In this document: piece by piece, positions 31,823-44,370 of the stretch
How positions within the stretch are numbered: the first letter of the stretch is position 1
How the letters are laid out: the number at the start of each line of letters is the position of its first letter
NCBI GenBank assembly: GCA_963678705.1
Contig: OY783210.1
Span: 16,803,331-16,867,330, forward strand
From: Panorpa germanica
Lineage: Eukaryota > Arthropoda > Insecta > Mecoptera > Panorpidae
Reading direction: 5' to 3'
Length of the DNA: 64,000 nucleotides
The notes under the pieces: generated by a model
Database searches by the model: none
The model's input: the letters and a program-made list of their open reading frames with translations, nothing else
Told to the model about the DNA's origin: nothing
Translations under genes and position numbers: made by a program

Positions 31823-32006
31823 AAACTGTTACATTAACACCGCCTTTTTGATTATGAAACCGAAATTTATAACAGCAGTAGCCATGACTAGATTATTCTT
31901 GTTGTCGGGATATTAAGTACAAGAAAAAGCAGAATATTTTTAGGTGCGATAAAAACTACGTGCCTAGGAAGCCCAAGAAATTATATATAAAAAAAACTGT
32001 TACATT
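31823..32006 (+). mobile_element. very short LINE (family C) 3'-end insertion with exact 13-bp duplication
   Basis: AAACTGTTACATT stands at 31823-31835 and at 31994-32006. The 158 bp between match the 3' UTR of the LINE at 2305-2486 in reverse (CGAAATTTATAAC, AAAAGCAGAA, CTACGTGCCTA, AAGCCC) and end in an A-rich tail. It is a severely 5'-truncated insertion with no coding sequence. Confidence 0.85.
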
Positions 32007-32299
32007 GCATTTGGGCTTGTATACTCTTCTTGAAACCTAAAAATAACATTAAAGCTAATAGAGTAGTTAGGAATGATAATTTAAAAAGAAATATCCATGG
32101 GTTACATTTAATATATCTTATTTTTAAAATATCATTTTCCATACTCTCGAGTTCAAGTATAACCGATATCATAGTTTCCTGGAATTGAACCCAGATTCAT
32201 TATTATTTCACCGAGATCAAATCGGTCTTAAAATATACCGGCCAATTCCACTTACAAGAGAATTTTAATTATCATAAAAATAATAAAAAATTTCACAAG
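32007..32299. other. intergenic, nothing recognised
   Basis: AT-rich, no motif. Confidence 0.5.
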
Positions 32300-32506
32300 G
32301 TGTACTTTTTTAAAAGAAATTGTCTGTTATTATTTTGGTATGTTGTTTTTTCATTTTATAGAATTGGCTTTTGGATAAGGGTTGTAAACTCTCGCTGCCC
32401 TCAGGGGATGTCCGTTGACTTAAAGTTATTCCTCGCATCGTCAAATCGCATTGAAAAAAGTCTACAAAAAATACTTAGAGAAGGTAAAATAAAGGAATGG
32501 AGCTGA
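32300..32506 (+). CDS. 68-codon ORF containing an exon-like core, unknown
   Basis: The ORF start is hydrophobic and AT-rich, but the segment 32362-32483 has exon features. It is preceded by TTTTTCATTTTATAG and followed by GTAAAA, and encodes WIRVVNSRCPQGMSVDLKLF then SSNRIEKSLQKILREG. The 122-nt core is GC-richer than its flanks. It could be a lone internal exon of a host gene whose other exons lie outside or in unrecognised sequence, or transposon debris. I do not recognise the protein, and the ATG at 32300 is probably not a real start. Confidence 0.25.
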   Translation: MYFFKRNCLLLFWYVVFSFYRIGFWIRVVNSRCPQGMSVDLKLFLASSNRIEKSLQKILREGKIKEWS

Positions 32507-32738
32507 AAGATATTATTGGTTTGTTTAAAACATATTATTTATTTATTTTCTATTTATAGGACTTAGACACAACTGTCTGATATCATGAAAGAAGATATAC
32601 TCCCTTAAATAGGACTGGGGGTGGGAAATGAAGGTAAAGGTATATTTATTCTTTTGGGATTAGAAATGACAAAGAAATTTTATTTAATATGTATGGGTAT
32701 TTTGAATTATGAATTTCTTATGACAATAGATAAATAAA

Positions 32739-32790
32739 TATACATACATGTATGTACAATGTACATACATGTATGTACATATATGTATAG
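32739..32790. repeat. palindromic ACAT/ATGT microsatellite
   Basis: TACATACATGTATGTACA is followed almost immediately by its own repeat, making a self-complementary array. Confidence 0.75.
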
Positions 32791-34250
32791 AGAAATATGT
32801 TTAAATGATTTTATATCTTATTTGCACGATTTCGCAACAACAATTTTATATGCCAAAATTAACATAGAAATGAATATCACTCTAGTTCAAGTCATGTCAG
32901 GAAAAAAGTTACAAAATGAGGTCCTAATTATACAGCGGCGTCGTTCAATTATAAGAACTCTCGACTACTTTGGAAAAGGTGGTAGAATGAGTATCGAAAA
33001 TAGGCCACCCTTGAATAAAAATGAAAAATTAAATTACTTATCATAATGCCTCATTCTCACTAACTGTTTAGATATTTAATTGACGTTTTTATTTAATATT
33101 TTAATCTAGATTTCAGGTTTTCAGGTTAGGCATTCCTTGTCACATTCGTGTTTTAATTTGAGTTTAGTTAATTTAGTTGGTGCGCATGCATCGTTAGTAA
33201 TATAAATTTTGACAGTTCGATAGTTGGACTACAATGAATGTAGAATAATTAAAATTGCTTTCTTAATAACAATTAGTAAAAGAAATTGTTTTTACTTCTT
33301 TATTTTTGACAAACTGACATTGAAATTCTATTAAAAATAAATCCTACTGCATTTTGACAGATTGTAACATTTTGGAGGTTAAAATATATCATAGTTTAAA
33401 AAAACAACAAATGAATACGCAACTACGCATATTTCAACATTGAATACAATTCAAATGAAATACAAAATTTATACAGTGAATGATACATCAGTTGTGAAAA
33501 ATAACAAATACTTTTTGTAGTACAAACTGAGAAAAAACTAGTTTAATAAATAAAATCAATTGAATTTATTTAAACCCAATACAATGGCCAATTTAGAAAA
33601 ATTGTTCCAACATCAAAGAACAATGTTAAAACAATAGAAATAAAAAGTAAATTCAATATCCATATAAAACAAGGGTAAAACATAAAACAGTAAAATGGTT
33701 TTGTGGATGTATGTAGCTCTGCTGGGTTGAGGAAGGGGAGTGAGAGGATGGGGTTAGCACCCTATATGGCCCACAGATCACCAGACATTGAGACCGAAGG
33801 ATGGACCTTCTGAAGTGATGTATTGTTACACAGTAGTAGGCGACTTCATGGTTTGACTTATTGGTTTCGATCAAGTAGACGACAGTTGAAAGACACTGTG
33901 GCTACCCCGAATGTAGTGGTTGCCCCTCAATTTCACGCAGCACGAACTCTGGGCCCCACTGAATGTATAGTCAGAATAAACACAAATAATTTATAATTTA
34001 TTTCGATGTATTCGTACAATGGAATAATGAAACAAGGACAAAATAAAGCAAAAGTTTTAAAGTAATTTTGCTCAATTAATTATTAATATAGTAGTTCGAT
34101 TATCTACCATTTAAAATGATTGCTTGAATAGTTTGTTTATTTTTAAAGTTAACTTTCATTAACAGATTTTTTATAAAATACACAATAGAAATGATAATAG
34201 TCCTTTTACATTTTAAAATGCAAAGAAATTTAATTTATTTATCACCGACG
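32791..34250. other. intergenic, with GC-richer island at 33690-33970
   Basis: Mostly AT-rich. The island 33690-33970 has higher GC and no stop-free frame of note, and resembles no repeat that I know. A 95-codon plus-strand ORF at 32759-33046 starts in the microsatellite and has no motif. Confidence 0.45.
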
Positions 34251-34335
34251 ATATCCTACTATGTTGGCAGCTTTTGTGATGTTGTGGCCCCATATACTAC
34301 ACCACTGCCTCATTATGTATTTACAAAATTATGTA
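34251..34335 (-). mobile_element. SINE (family B) 3' part, fragment
   Basis: CACCGACGATATCCTACTAT, then TTGGCAGCTTTTGTGATGT and CACCACTGCC match the body of the SINE copies at 37.4, 50.5 and 57.5 kb. The tRNA-like head is missing. Confidence 0.55.
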
Positions 34336-35760
34336 TGTAATGATCAGTATGTAAATATCAGCATGAAACATCAATGCTTTCGCCCATTGTGTCATCACAA
34401 AGGTTGATATTTTATTTCTTTTTAGTTGACATTCAATGTTTAATTTATCTTCAATATTTTTAACTTGTCTAGTTTGATGTATTGCAATTTTCACAACTTG
34501 GGTTATATTCATCTTGGCCTTTTATATCTAATACTATCATAATTAGCTTAAAGCAAGCTCCCATGTTTTAAACTTACATTGCGTTACAATTATCTATAAG
34601 ACAAGCTGACCATGAACCTTGGAATTAGCTTGTATACCTTTACCTTTATATAGAGTATAAACTACAATTTCAAACCTAGCAAAGTTTATACTTGTTAAAT
34701 ACTTAAGCCATAACCGCTATCTGTTGCTTTATCACGATAAAAAAATGAGCTAAAACAAAATTTAATTTCTTGAAAATAAAATGTTATATTTTCGTTATTT
34801 TATCACGTAAAAAAAGCAATTTATAACGTGTTGAGTTAGCGTCGCCGCCACAGGCCGTCGGTATCGGCTCGCTCTTTTTATATTTCTGTTATATAATTGT
34901 TATATTACTATATGTACAATTAATTATAGCGATGTTTGGGTCTGCCTTGTCTTGCCTTGTGCTGGTCTCTTCGGCCATGCTGCTTGCTTGCTAGGTCCTG
35001 GTGTGCTCCCAAGAGCATACATGCCAACAAACCTGAGTAACCAACCCCTTCAACCGTTAGGGGTTAGTTTTGGGGTTTTTGGCAATGTGATATTGTGGAC
35101 ATAGAGTCTGTAGAACGGTCAATAGGGTTACTGGTTACTGGTGGGATGGTAAGTGGTGAGGAGGGAGGTAGAACCTTTTTTTACCGTCTATTCTACGCCA
35201 CTTGGTATCCCTGTTAGGTATTCAAACGGATGTATAAGGGTATTTTAATAAAGAAATAAAATGGGGCTATGCATATCATATTTAGAATACTTCACATAGG
35301 TTTTCATTTATTTTTGAATCGTTTGTGGGTTGTTAAGGTACCTAGAATTGTCCCGGTAGGAATTGCTTAACAGGAATATTCAATTTATTGTGGTGTTAGC
35401 TAAAATGTTGCTTTAAATTAGGTTGCACAACGATATCGGATGTACCAGCGTAGATTAATTAAAATTAAAATTAAAATTCTGTGAAAAAATGGTGAAATAA
35501 ATTGAAATAGAATAACTAATTCATGTTAACTTCATTAACATATTATACCAGCTCTGCAGTTACGTATTTGTAAGGTTTACTCGACATAACAAAGTTTAAC
35601 TTAAGTTTACATAACAAAGGTTATTTTGGACATAAACCTGACGTTAATAAATATTTGTATGCAAGAATATATAATGTTACATATTAAATTAATATAGTGG
35701 TACAAAATTTATAATGAATGAAAAAAGAATGTTATAAAATACCTAGGCCGAATAACACTT
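34336..35760. other. intergenic, with GC-richer island at 34840-35230
   Basis: The island contains a small hairpin (AACCCCT/AGGGGTT near 35043-35066) and G-runs. No ORF with a motif. I see no RNA gene. Confidence 0.45.
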
Positions 35761-35930
35761 GTCAAAATCAAAACAATAGCGTCAATTAAACCACTGTAAT
35801 TCGTAAAGTAATAGTCGGAATGTCATGAAATTTTAACACATATCGTTTGAAGGTTGGTACTTTCTAAAAATCAGATAGTGGCCTCATCTATATGTCATCC
35901 TACGAACTTATTGAGTGATGTGTTACGGCT
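35761..35930 (-). mobile_element. family A transposon terminus, copy 3
   Basis: In reverse orientation it shows ACGAACTTATTGAG, the GTGGCCTCATCTATATG block, AATGTCATGAAATTTT and CACTGTAATTCGTAAA, in the order seen in copies at 52.1 and 55.8 kb. Confidence 0.65.
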
Positions 35931-37355
35931 GTATAAATGTATGTATTACTAAAATTGAATATCTTTGTAAACATTTTTTGTGTACACAAACATATTTTTT
36001 CAATAAAGTTTCATTATAAATTATTCATATGTCGTTCACGTTTCAGTATTTTTAAGTTTTCTTTTTGAAATAACGAGACATCAATCTTCTGAACAAGCTA
36101 TAATAAAAAAATTCAACATTATCATTTTCAAACAGCTCAACAAAAAAAACAGCTCAACAATATGGACTGGTCCTTGAATGTCCCCTGCCCACTGAATTAA
36201 TGAAATAGATTGTAAAAAAAATCAACCATTATTCATTTATACAGACATATATGGACGGACGTATGACTATTATGATACATACTATAATAAAAAATCACTA
36301 TATGCAAAATATTTCATTTTACACGCTATTGGTGGCATGGAACATTATACAAAGGATAAGGGTCGGATTATTTCACATAAAAAATGCCAAATAATCCTTT
36401 TTAAAATACTTGTTAAAAACAAATTAGAATAATAAATGCTTTTAGATATAAATAAATCACGCGACAACCAGAGAAAAAAATTAAGACTTATATCTTGCTA
36501 TTTTTTTAAATGTTCTCAAATCTCAATACATTTTTATAACCTGTAGGAGAAATATAGGTTCTTAGAATAAGTTTGTATAATCGTTACCCTTGTGTTTTTT
36601 AGATTTTTAAATTTTGTCTTTGTCTTTCTCATAATTTAGAAAGCTTAGACTCTTAACGACACCTAAACGTGTCGTAAATGATTACACTTTTTTACATATT
36701 AAATTAAATTAGAAACAAGATTAAAACAGAGAGTGGGAATGATAATTTACTATTACCATAACGATATAATATCCCAACACCTAAATACACAAGCTAGTAG
36801 CTCCAGTCGTCGATTACTGATTGTCTAGTTCGGTCCCATCCCTAGCAGCAACAGTAGCACCATGCCACATGTATTGACATTATTGTGGGTGGTTTAGGAA
36901 GCGGAGCCAGGGGTGGGTTGACCATGTTGTATCGGGTTGACACGGGGGTCACGGGTCACGGGTCAGGGGACCACACTGTCCGCAAGGGGTAAAGGGCGCT
37001 GTTGAAGCCATCCTCGATATCTCATCCCTTTTGTGATTGTAGCAAGTGTAGCGGCGACAGGGTCCTTCGAGCGAAACTTCATGGAAAAAACAAGCTATAT
37101 CGATTACTCAAAAGTATCATAACATTAACGGTAATATAGAAAAATAAGTGGGACGGATATCAATTATGAATGAATAATATACAACTACGTAATACATTTG
37201 TAGATTCATAAGTAGATGATTCCAAAAATTTCCTATTTTAGAAATTGTAAAATTTGTATGAATTGTTCTAAATTTCATTTTGAAACAGTTAGTATTAAAA
37301 TCTTTTTGCGATGCTCTGTTAATCATATATTTAAAACGTTTAACGTTGGTTTATT
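35931..37355. other. intergenic, with GC-richer island at 36790-37085
   Basis: The island holds short tandem CGGGTCA units near 36945-36970 (GGGTCACGGGTCACGGGTCA). No gene recognised. Confidence 0.45.
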
Positions 37356-37560
37356 TTGCTAGCACTATTGGCGACATCCTATTATATTGGAATTTTAAAG
37401 ATGTCATGGTATCATAAATGTTTATTACACCGCTGGCTGCTAAGCTTATAATCAATTTAACTTGATCATAAACACAGAAAATATAACTTTAATACGGTGA
37501 TCTAACCCGAAGACAGAGCAGTCGGCGAGAAGCATAATTGCTCTCACCCACAATGTCGTC
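37356..37560 (-). mobile_element. tRNA-related SINE (family B), copy 2
   Basis: On the minus strand it reads a tRNA-like head (GCTTCTCGCCGACTGCTCTG then TCTTCGGGTTAGATCACCG, a worn B box), then a body ending in TAGGATGTCGCCAATAG. The same head-body order is in the two palindrome arms, which keep a better B box (GGTTCGATCCC). Confidence 0.6.
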
Positions 37561-37940
37561 AAAAATGTGTCTTAAGATATCTACAATACGAATACAAAGT
37601 CTCTCTAAATTGTGTAACATATACCTTCATCTAATACATTTCTAATGAAGTCTTCTAAAGCAATTAAATTTAATTTAATTAACATGTGACATTTTATAAT
37701 ACCCTGTCAGGTGTGCACACAGGTAGGAGTAGTATTGGTCAACTTGACTATAACTGAACCTTCTGGACGTAGGTAGAACCACCTGGGTCTGAGCCTCCCA
37801 CAGTTAAAGATAAGGGTGACTCCACGGGTTAGGGGATGTTGTCTAGTTTCCTCGTACATACCTTGCTAGTTCACTGAAAACGTGCACGGCGTGTGCCATT
37901 AATTAACTACTAATTAATTATACGATGTATAAAGGTACAT

Positions 37941-37992
<52 letters not shown>

Positions 37993-38154
37993 CATATAAA
38001 GATATCAATAATTTTTCATGCCAACTAGAAATTATGCATCTAGTAACACTACAATACAAAGTATGTAATACTGTAGAAAATAACTAAATAAATCTCAGAT
38101 TGAATCTCAGATCTGCTCTAACGGAGTACGAGTTATAATACTACACTCTGTGCA
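37561..38154. other. intergenic with (TA)n microsatellite at 37944-37989
   Basis: A GC-richer patch lies at 37700-37880. The AT dinucleotide array of about 23 units starts at 37944. No gene. Confidence 0.6.
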
Positions 38155-39140
38155 ATGAATTCTTTGTCGATTTTTTTCTCCACTCCTAGAGCCTATGCGA
38201 TACTAATATTTGTTGACCATAATTCGCTACATTCGTGCATAAATTGTGATTGTATGATTTACGTATTGTATGAAGTAGTAGCACACCCAACACTGTTCAC
38301 CGATGGCACGGGTGGTGCAATGTCAACAGAAATACAACTCTAAAGATTCTCCTCTAAACCACTGAACTACCAGAGTCTTTGATACTTTTCTGTTAATTTC
38401 GTTTTCAACATGAGAAACAGACTTAGGGCCCAAACACTTCTGTATATCTATAGAAATATAAATATATGTATATAATAAATAAATTTAAAATTAATTTGAC
38501 TTAATAAACTAACACTGTGGATACCAATCACAAACGTTATTTTATCTTTTAAAACAACATTTTTATGGTGAGAAGTTTAAGCTATATTGAAGCATCTTGT
38601 CGCTTAACTTTCTTAGTAAAATAATTACATTAGAGAAGCAAGTGAAAACCACAAGTAAATCTAAATGCATAAGTAATCTCTGGATATCGGTTTTTTGGTA
38701 TATAACTTAGCAGCCACTTAATAGCTTAAGGAAATTTCCTTGTATCCGGAGACGAGCTTCGTGAGCTGCTGAATCTATCGGATTATCGAAAAAGGATAAA
38801 CGTCCAGAACTCCGTCAAGCGTTAAGTGAAGCCGGTATACCAGCTATACCAGCTATACCGTATACTATACAAAACAGCCTTAAGAATACGACTATAAGCA
38901 AAGTAGAATGACAAACTTTCTTAAAGAAAAAAAAATCGTCTTATATTTGTTTGTATAGAGATTTTATCAAGCGTTTATAAGAAATCTGAGTACAAGAATT
39001 TGAACTTATAGATTTAAGAAAAAGATCTGGAGGGTTTTTCCTTTTTTTATATATACATATACCTTTCGTTATATAGTCAAAACGAAAAAATATTTTATAT
39101 GTAGTGTATTTTATAAATTAATTCAAATATCAAAATACAT
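38155..39140. other. intergenic, nothing recognised
   Basis: The ORF at 38155-38343 has no motif. AT-rich. Confidence 0.5.
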
Positions 39141-39355
39141 AATGGGCCATCTCTTAGTTTCTTTTTGAAATTGCTATTAAAACTACACCGCCTAATATTA
39201 ATCAAAGATTGTTACGTTTTTCAAAAGTGGATACCTTCCGATTATATTTGTAGAAAAACAATAACTTTTTGTGACTGTAAAACTAGAACTAAACCTTTAA
39301 ATCGGAATTGTTGCTTGCAAAAGCCTTCACAAGTATTTTATTTAACAAAGTAAGC
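39141..39355 (-). mobile_element. internal fragment of family A
   Basis: ATGGGCCATCTCTTAGTTTC, then TTTTGAAATTGCTATTAAAA, parallels 45775-45830 of the family A copy beside the palindrome, so it comes from the inner part of that transposon rather than the terminus. Frames are broken. Confidence 0.5.
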
Positions 39356-40152
39356 ACACGTAATAAAAACAATATCATATTAATTTAATAGTTTGTTTAC
39401 AATCTAATTTATTTGTTAAAAGTGTTGTATCACATTATTCGCAGGCGGAAAGCAACATAACTGTTAACAATCCAATCACTATACTTGTACACCCAAGACC
39501 ACAACCAAAGAATATAGCAATACCCAAAGGAGAACCCAATAACAGAACAACAATTTGTTTACCAAGGCAATAACAACTATTTTATTATAATGTTATGTTT
39601 GTTTGTACGTGATTACCATTACCACACCCCGTTACCCCACACACACTAAGGGAATATTGACCTTTCACCGAAACGAAACCATTTTAACCCCTTTATTGTT
39701 ATAGTTTCTTTTCCTTTATTGAATAAAACTGAAACAAACAATATATATTGGGTTGACACTCCTTCTGTTTGTTTTCTAGTAATCTAGTAAACTTCTGGAT
39801 ACAGTGTAGCACATATTGAGGGATTATTCAATGAAAACGGTCCAATGGAAAAGTTGGCGGACGCTGATGATGAAATAAATATCAAATATTATAAATAAAT
39901 TATGTTAATCAAACCTCTAACAATATGGTATACCTATAATGTACACTGGTTTAATATCCGAGGAAATTATTTATTCTGCGGTTGAACTTTTAACAAAGTT
40001 ACTAATATAATATTACAATATACAATTGAAATGGAGAAAAATAAATAATAAATTCATATATTTTTTGGTCGTACATGCAAAATATTAGTCATTTACAGAA
40101 CCCGAAACATTAAACAGACAAAACACACAAAAATAAACAAATTTACGCTTAA
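39356..40152. other. intergenic, nothing recognised
   Basis: AT-rich, no motif-bearing ORF. Confidence 0.5.
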
Positions 40153-40505
40153 TCTATCTAATATATATAAATTACGTGTCACGTTGTATGTCCGCGATGG
40201 ACTCCTAAACTACTTAACCGGTTTTAATCAAATTTGTACACCGTGTGCAGTTTGATCCAACTTGAAAGATAGGATAGCTTACATCTCAATTTATGATTGC
40301 AATATTATCTTATTGCAAATTATTTGTCTATTAATTATCTGTTAGCTCCAAACGATGACATCGGGCGACGATGATGGCGACATCTGTTGACTAGATTGAG
40401 TAAATATTCTGTTGACTAGATTGAGTAAATATTCAATAGATGGCGCTATGTAATTTAATATGACAAAAACGTTAGGCACAGCAACGCGTGGCCGGGACAG
40501 CTAGT
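40153..40505 (+). mobile_element. short non-autonomous Helitron, copy 1 (353 bp)
   Basis: It starts TCTATCTAATATATATAAAT and ends with a GC-rich hairpin region and CTAGT (CGCGTGGCCGGGACAGCTAG). It contains ACTCCTAAACTACTTAACCG, a block I know from insect Helitrons. A 30-bp unit (TGTTGACTAGATTGAGTAAA...) is duplicated inside. Copy 2 is at 53422-53756. No coding sequence. Confidence 0.8.
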
Positions 40506-40877
40506 ATAATATAAGTAACTACATAGAAATTTTTATATAGCCAAGTGTTTTATTTCTATCATAAAACATAAAAACCTTTCACTTTGTCTTTCAAGATTCA
40601 TCGATGGTGATTTTAGGTTATCTTGCTACCAGAGAATTAGTTGAAAATGTTTTATATATCTAAACATATTTACCTTCTAGTTATTCAATGCTTTATTTAT
40701 CTTAAAACGTCTTTGCCAACGCAGTAGTTGCTAAGATTTCTATGCCTATCATAAGATAAGAAAAAAATCAGAGAGATCGTGCAAACCATTCGTTTATAAC
40801 CTTATTACTGAATGCTAAAAGAGCCAATGCCAAAGTTTCAAAATTGAGACCGAATTGAATGTTTGAGTGAATTACAT
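40506..40877. other. intergenic, nothing recognised
   Basis: AT-rich, no ORF. Confidence 0.5.
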
Positions 40878-41003
40878 TTACCGCCTTAAAAAGAAACCTG
40901 TTATAAAATTTATACCAGGTATAAAGCCCGTCCGGACAGGCTTGTTATCAGTTTATATAGAGCTGGTATAGATTTTGTAACAGGTTTATTAATAAGGCGG
41001 TAA
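40878..41003. mobile_element. hairpin MITE (family G), copy 2, 126 bp
   Basis: The ends TTACCGCCTTA and TAAGGCGGTAA are exact inverted copies. The inverted match continues through AACCTGTTA, and the centre has CCCGTCCGGACAGGC. This is the better-preserved copy. Confidence 0.85.
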
Positions 41004-41904
41004 AAGTTTATATCTACAATAATTTTAATCTTAATTCAACTTCTATTTAATTCTAATCTATTTCGCTCTCGAAAAGAATTCTACATACATAATATTCATT
41101 GTTATATTGCTTAGCGAATGGACTGAAGTTTGTCACGCAAATCATTTACAACGACCTAATGAACTATCTAATATCTTAGATATTTATTAGATATCTCGTT
41201 CGTTGATTGTAAAGGGATTACGTGATACACACCTAGGCTCGGAGCACTATGAAGCTATAATACACCACTGTTTGTACCCGATATATTTACCGCAACTATC
41301 GATAATAAAATCAACGAGTTTCTCAAAAGCCAACTTTCAAATAAAATACATTTTATAATTGAAAAAAGGATGCAACATAAAAATTCAATTCATAAAAATA
41401 ATATTGAAAATAAAAAGATTGAATTCCAATAATAATATACTTCTTTTCATCTGATAGAATTTCTATTAAAAGTAAAATAGTTTTGTTACTTTATTATTCA
41501 TTTTTCAAATAAATGTTGTGCAAGTATTTTCACTGTTTCCACACATTGTTTAGAACGTTTTATATATTTTTATATTTAACTTTGTGTGTCCATGCCCTCC
41601 TCGAATTTATATCTTTATTTGTCCAGCACAGAAATTACGACCAACCACAATCCCTGCGGTGAACGCCGACGCCGACGCCGATGCTGGACGTCGGCGAAGA
41701 ATGCATTGCACAAACAGAGCATGGTACATATTTAAACATATGTGATTCCAGCTTAACTTTGTTCAATGTTAGCTTGCAGTACTTGTTTGCAACGCTATTG
41801 TACTTAAATGTAGGTACATACACTATATAACAGAACATACACCAGATTCCTAAAGTTGAGGCCACACCAAACAGGCTTGAAAACTCAGTACACACAATGT
41901 TCAG
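41004..41904. other. intergenic with GCCGAC microsatellite at 41668-41700
   Basis: A short hexamer array GCCGACGCCGACGCCGATG recurs, longer and in reverse, at 54984-55021. The minus-strand ORF 41635-41895 is partly translated array. No gene supported. Confidence 0.5.
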
Positions 41905-42040
41905 ATTTTTCCATTGTTTTGAAAATTAAAAAAGTAGTGTCACTAACACCGTTGTAAATTCGTCAATTAATAATCGGAATGTCATGAAATTTTGGCACAT
42001 ATCTGTCAAAGGTTGGAGCTATCTAAAAATCATGATGTAT
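41905..42040 (-). mobile_element. family A transposon terminus, copy 4
   Basis: TTTTCCATTGTTTTGAAAAT, GTAGTGTCACTAACACC, CGGAATGTCATGAAATTTT and GCTATCTAAAAATC in order. The tip motif is missing. Confidence 0.6.
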
Positions 42041-43466
42041 TTTCAGTCAAGAGCCTTATTTTGCAACTCTTTTCTGGCGTAATGCGTCATGAATTAGACT
42101 AATTTGATATTCATTTGTTTGTTAATATGAGAAGTGTAGTGATAAAAGTGCAAGGTTTCATTTTTTTTATATTAATGTACAACATATTAAGTTTATTGTA
42201 AAAATTTGAAGTCGATTGGAGTAAACCTGTCGGAGATATAGAGTATTAAGTCTTCACCTCTCAGTACTTCAGTATTTTAAAATAACAAAGTTTCTGATTT
42301 TTTTCATGAAAAATCTGTATTTTGACTTCTAAGTGCTGTAAAAAATTGAAAAATCAATAAAAAGAAAAAAACTCGACAGAATTACCTGCAGAAACTTATC
42401 TACTAATAAAATCATTTTGGTTTTTCGATTTCACATAATCCAGTGATAAGTTATGAGTGGCACCGAAATGTTACATTTTTTTGTGACGTCAGCGGAAATT
42501 CGCTGTCAATGCTTCATTTCTTGATATTTATTAATGAAAATTTCACAGAGTATTCTTTAAATGTTATTTTATCATGTAGTAATTATAGAAATAATTATAT
42601 ATAAACTGTGTCTTCAAAAAACATTATCGAAAATATGTTCCTTTTGTATCGATTTGACCAGTATCGTATTTTTATTTCTTTAAACAAATTTGTTACATTT
42701 TTGTCCAAATAACTACAAGATCTTGTTATATACACCTATATATATATAATACTTATTCGGTTCTGGTGGGTACGTACCTTTACAAAACTAAAACGGTTAC
42801 AACAATTCTAAAACATCCAACTTGAGTAATAAAGTAAAATAAATTATTTGTAAATATACATAAATGTTTAAAATTTTGATTTTCTCTCTGCACTTTCTGT
42901 ATTTTTCTTTTACAACTTTTAGTTTTATTCATTTATTTACTTTTAAATTTTATTTTGTTATCAAATTGTTTGTATTCTTAAATTTATGCTATTGTTTTGA
43001 AAAATCTCAGCAGCAATAAATACAATGTAAAGTGAGTGTAGCTTTGAAATAAACCTTAAGCTGTCTAACAGCATTATTAGGCAGTCTAACACTTATTAAA
43101 TGCGTAGAACTGTGTATTAAAGTTAAATGCGATATCTCATAGTTATAATACATCCCAAAAGGCCAATTCGTCCTATCGGTTTGTTCCACTGAAGACATTG
43201 AAATATCACACATGCAGAGAATCACCATCTACACAAGGCTCGCAGCTCTTATAAGAAAAATATTATTGTTATATAACATTAAACAGCGATACGTTTTACT
43301 TTTGTGTGGCATAATGGTGTCCGTTATGTAGTCTACATACCCCTTATCTGCACCAAGGGGTTACTTTCCAGGAAACAGGGGTGCAATTTTGTATTAAACA
43401 CTGTTATAATAGTTCCATATTATTATAGTCTATTATGTTGTTATCATTTTTATTATGTATACTTAA
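42041..43466. other. intergenic, nothing recognised
   Basis: AT-rich. The ORF at 43007-43228 has no motif. Confidence 0.5.
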
Positions 43467-43840
43467 AATAAATAAAATAAAATTGTTACGTCACTTTTAT
43501 ATTTTTAAAGCACTTTTATAATATAGGTTATGTTATTATGCTACTGCTACTCACTGTGTATAAAGTTTGGTTAAGAAATTATAAGTTTATTTTAAACTGA
43601 AGTAATTTAACAATCTATCATAATATAAATGATGTTAAGTACGTTTTGTGTCATTAAAAAAAATAAAATAAAATTGTTATGACAGTTTTATGTTTTTAAA
43701 ATAGTTTTAAAGTATAGGTTATGTTTTTACTCAGTAAGTTAGGTTAAGAAATTATAAGTTTTTTTTAACTCTTGTAATTGAATATTCTATAAGAATGTAA
43801 ATGAAATTATGTACATTGAGCTATTGATTTGAGAGTAGTT
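43467..43840 (+). repeat. ~190-bp direct tandem duplication, diverged
   Basis: AATAAATAAAATAAAATTGTTA, then TATAGGTTATGTT and GTTAAGAAATTATAAGTTT, occur in the same order in 43467-43655 and 43660-43840, with many substitutions. Confidence 0.7.
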
Positions 43841-44150
43841 AACTGATCCACGAAATTACAACTTAGAAATTTTTTCTTTTTTTGTTAAATTGATAGGATT
43901 GTTTACAGTGTAAAGGTAAATATATAAGTAAACAGCAATTACTTATATATTACTTACAAGTAGTAAGGATTACTTAAAGTGTTATTTAAAATTTCTTCCA
44001 TAATCCGAGCCCTAGTTATACATATAACTGTTCATAATTGCACACTGCTTGATAATGAACAAAATAGCGCACACATAATTGGAGACAAGATACATAGCGC
44101 ACATGATTCAACTTGCTACCCCGTTACTAGCTAATATAAACATTACAGCC

Positions 44151-44370
44151 GTCATACACTCTAACCGTATTTCAGCGAATTTTGACCAGACGTATACGCG
44201 CTATTACGCTTTACCTATCCGAACCCTGTAAATGTAATGAACCACGCACACAAAGCCGTCCAAATAGAAGCGTTACGTAGCTGTCATACTAGAAGCGTAT
44301 ATCAGCGAATTTTAACAAAACAAATACATGCTACAACGCTAAACCTATTCGAACATTGTAATTGCAATCA
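44151..44370 (+). repeat. ~130-bp direct tandem duplication at the start of an unknown ORF
   Basis: Unit 1 (44151-44240) and unit 2 (44282-44368) share GTCATAC, CAGCGAATTTT, CGCTA or GCTA, CCTATTCGAAC or CCTATCCGAAC, and a TGTAAxTG end. The ORF at 44237 begins at the end of unit 1. Confidence 0.6.

Noticed and set aside
37944-37989. replication origin or regulatory hairpin at the long TA array
   Set aside because: A plain (TA)n microsatellite explains it.
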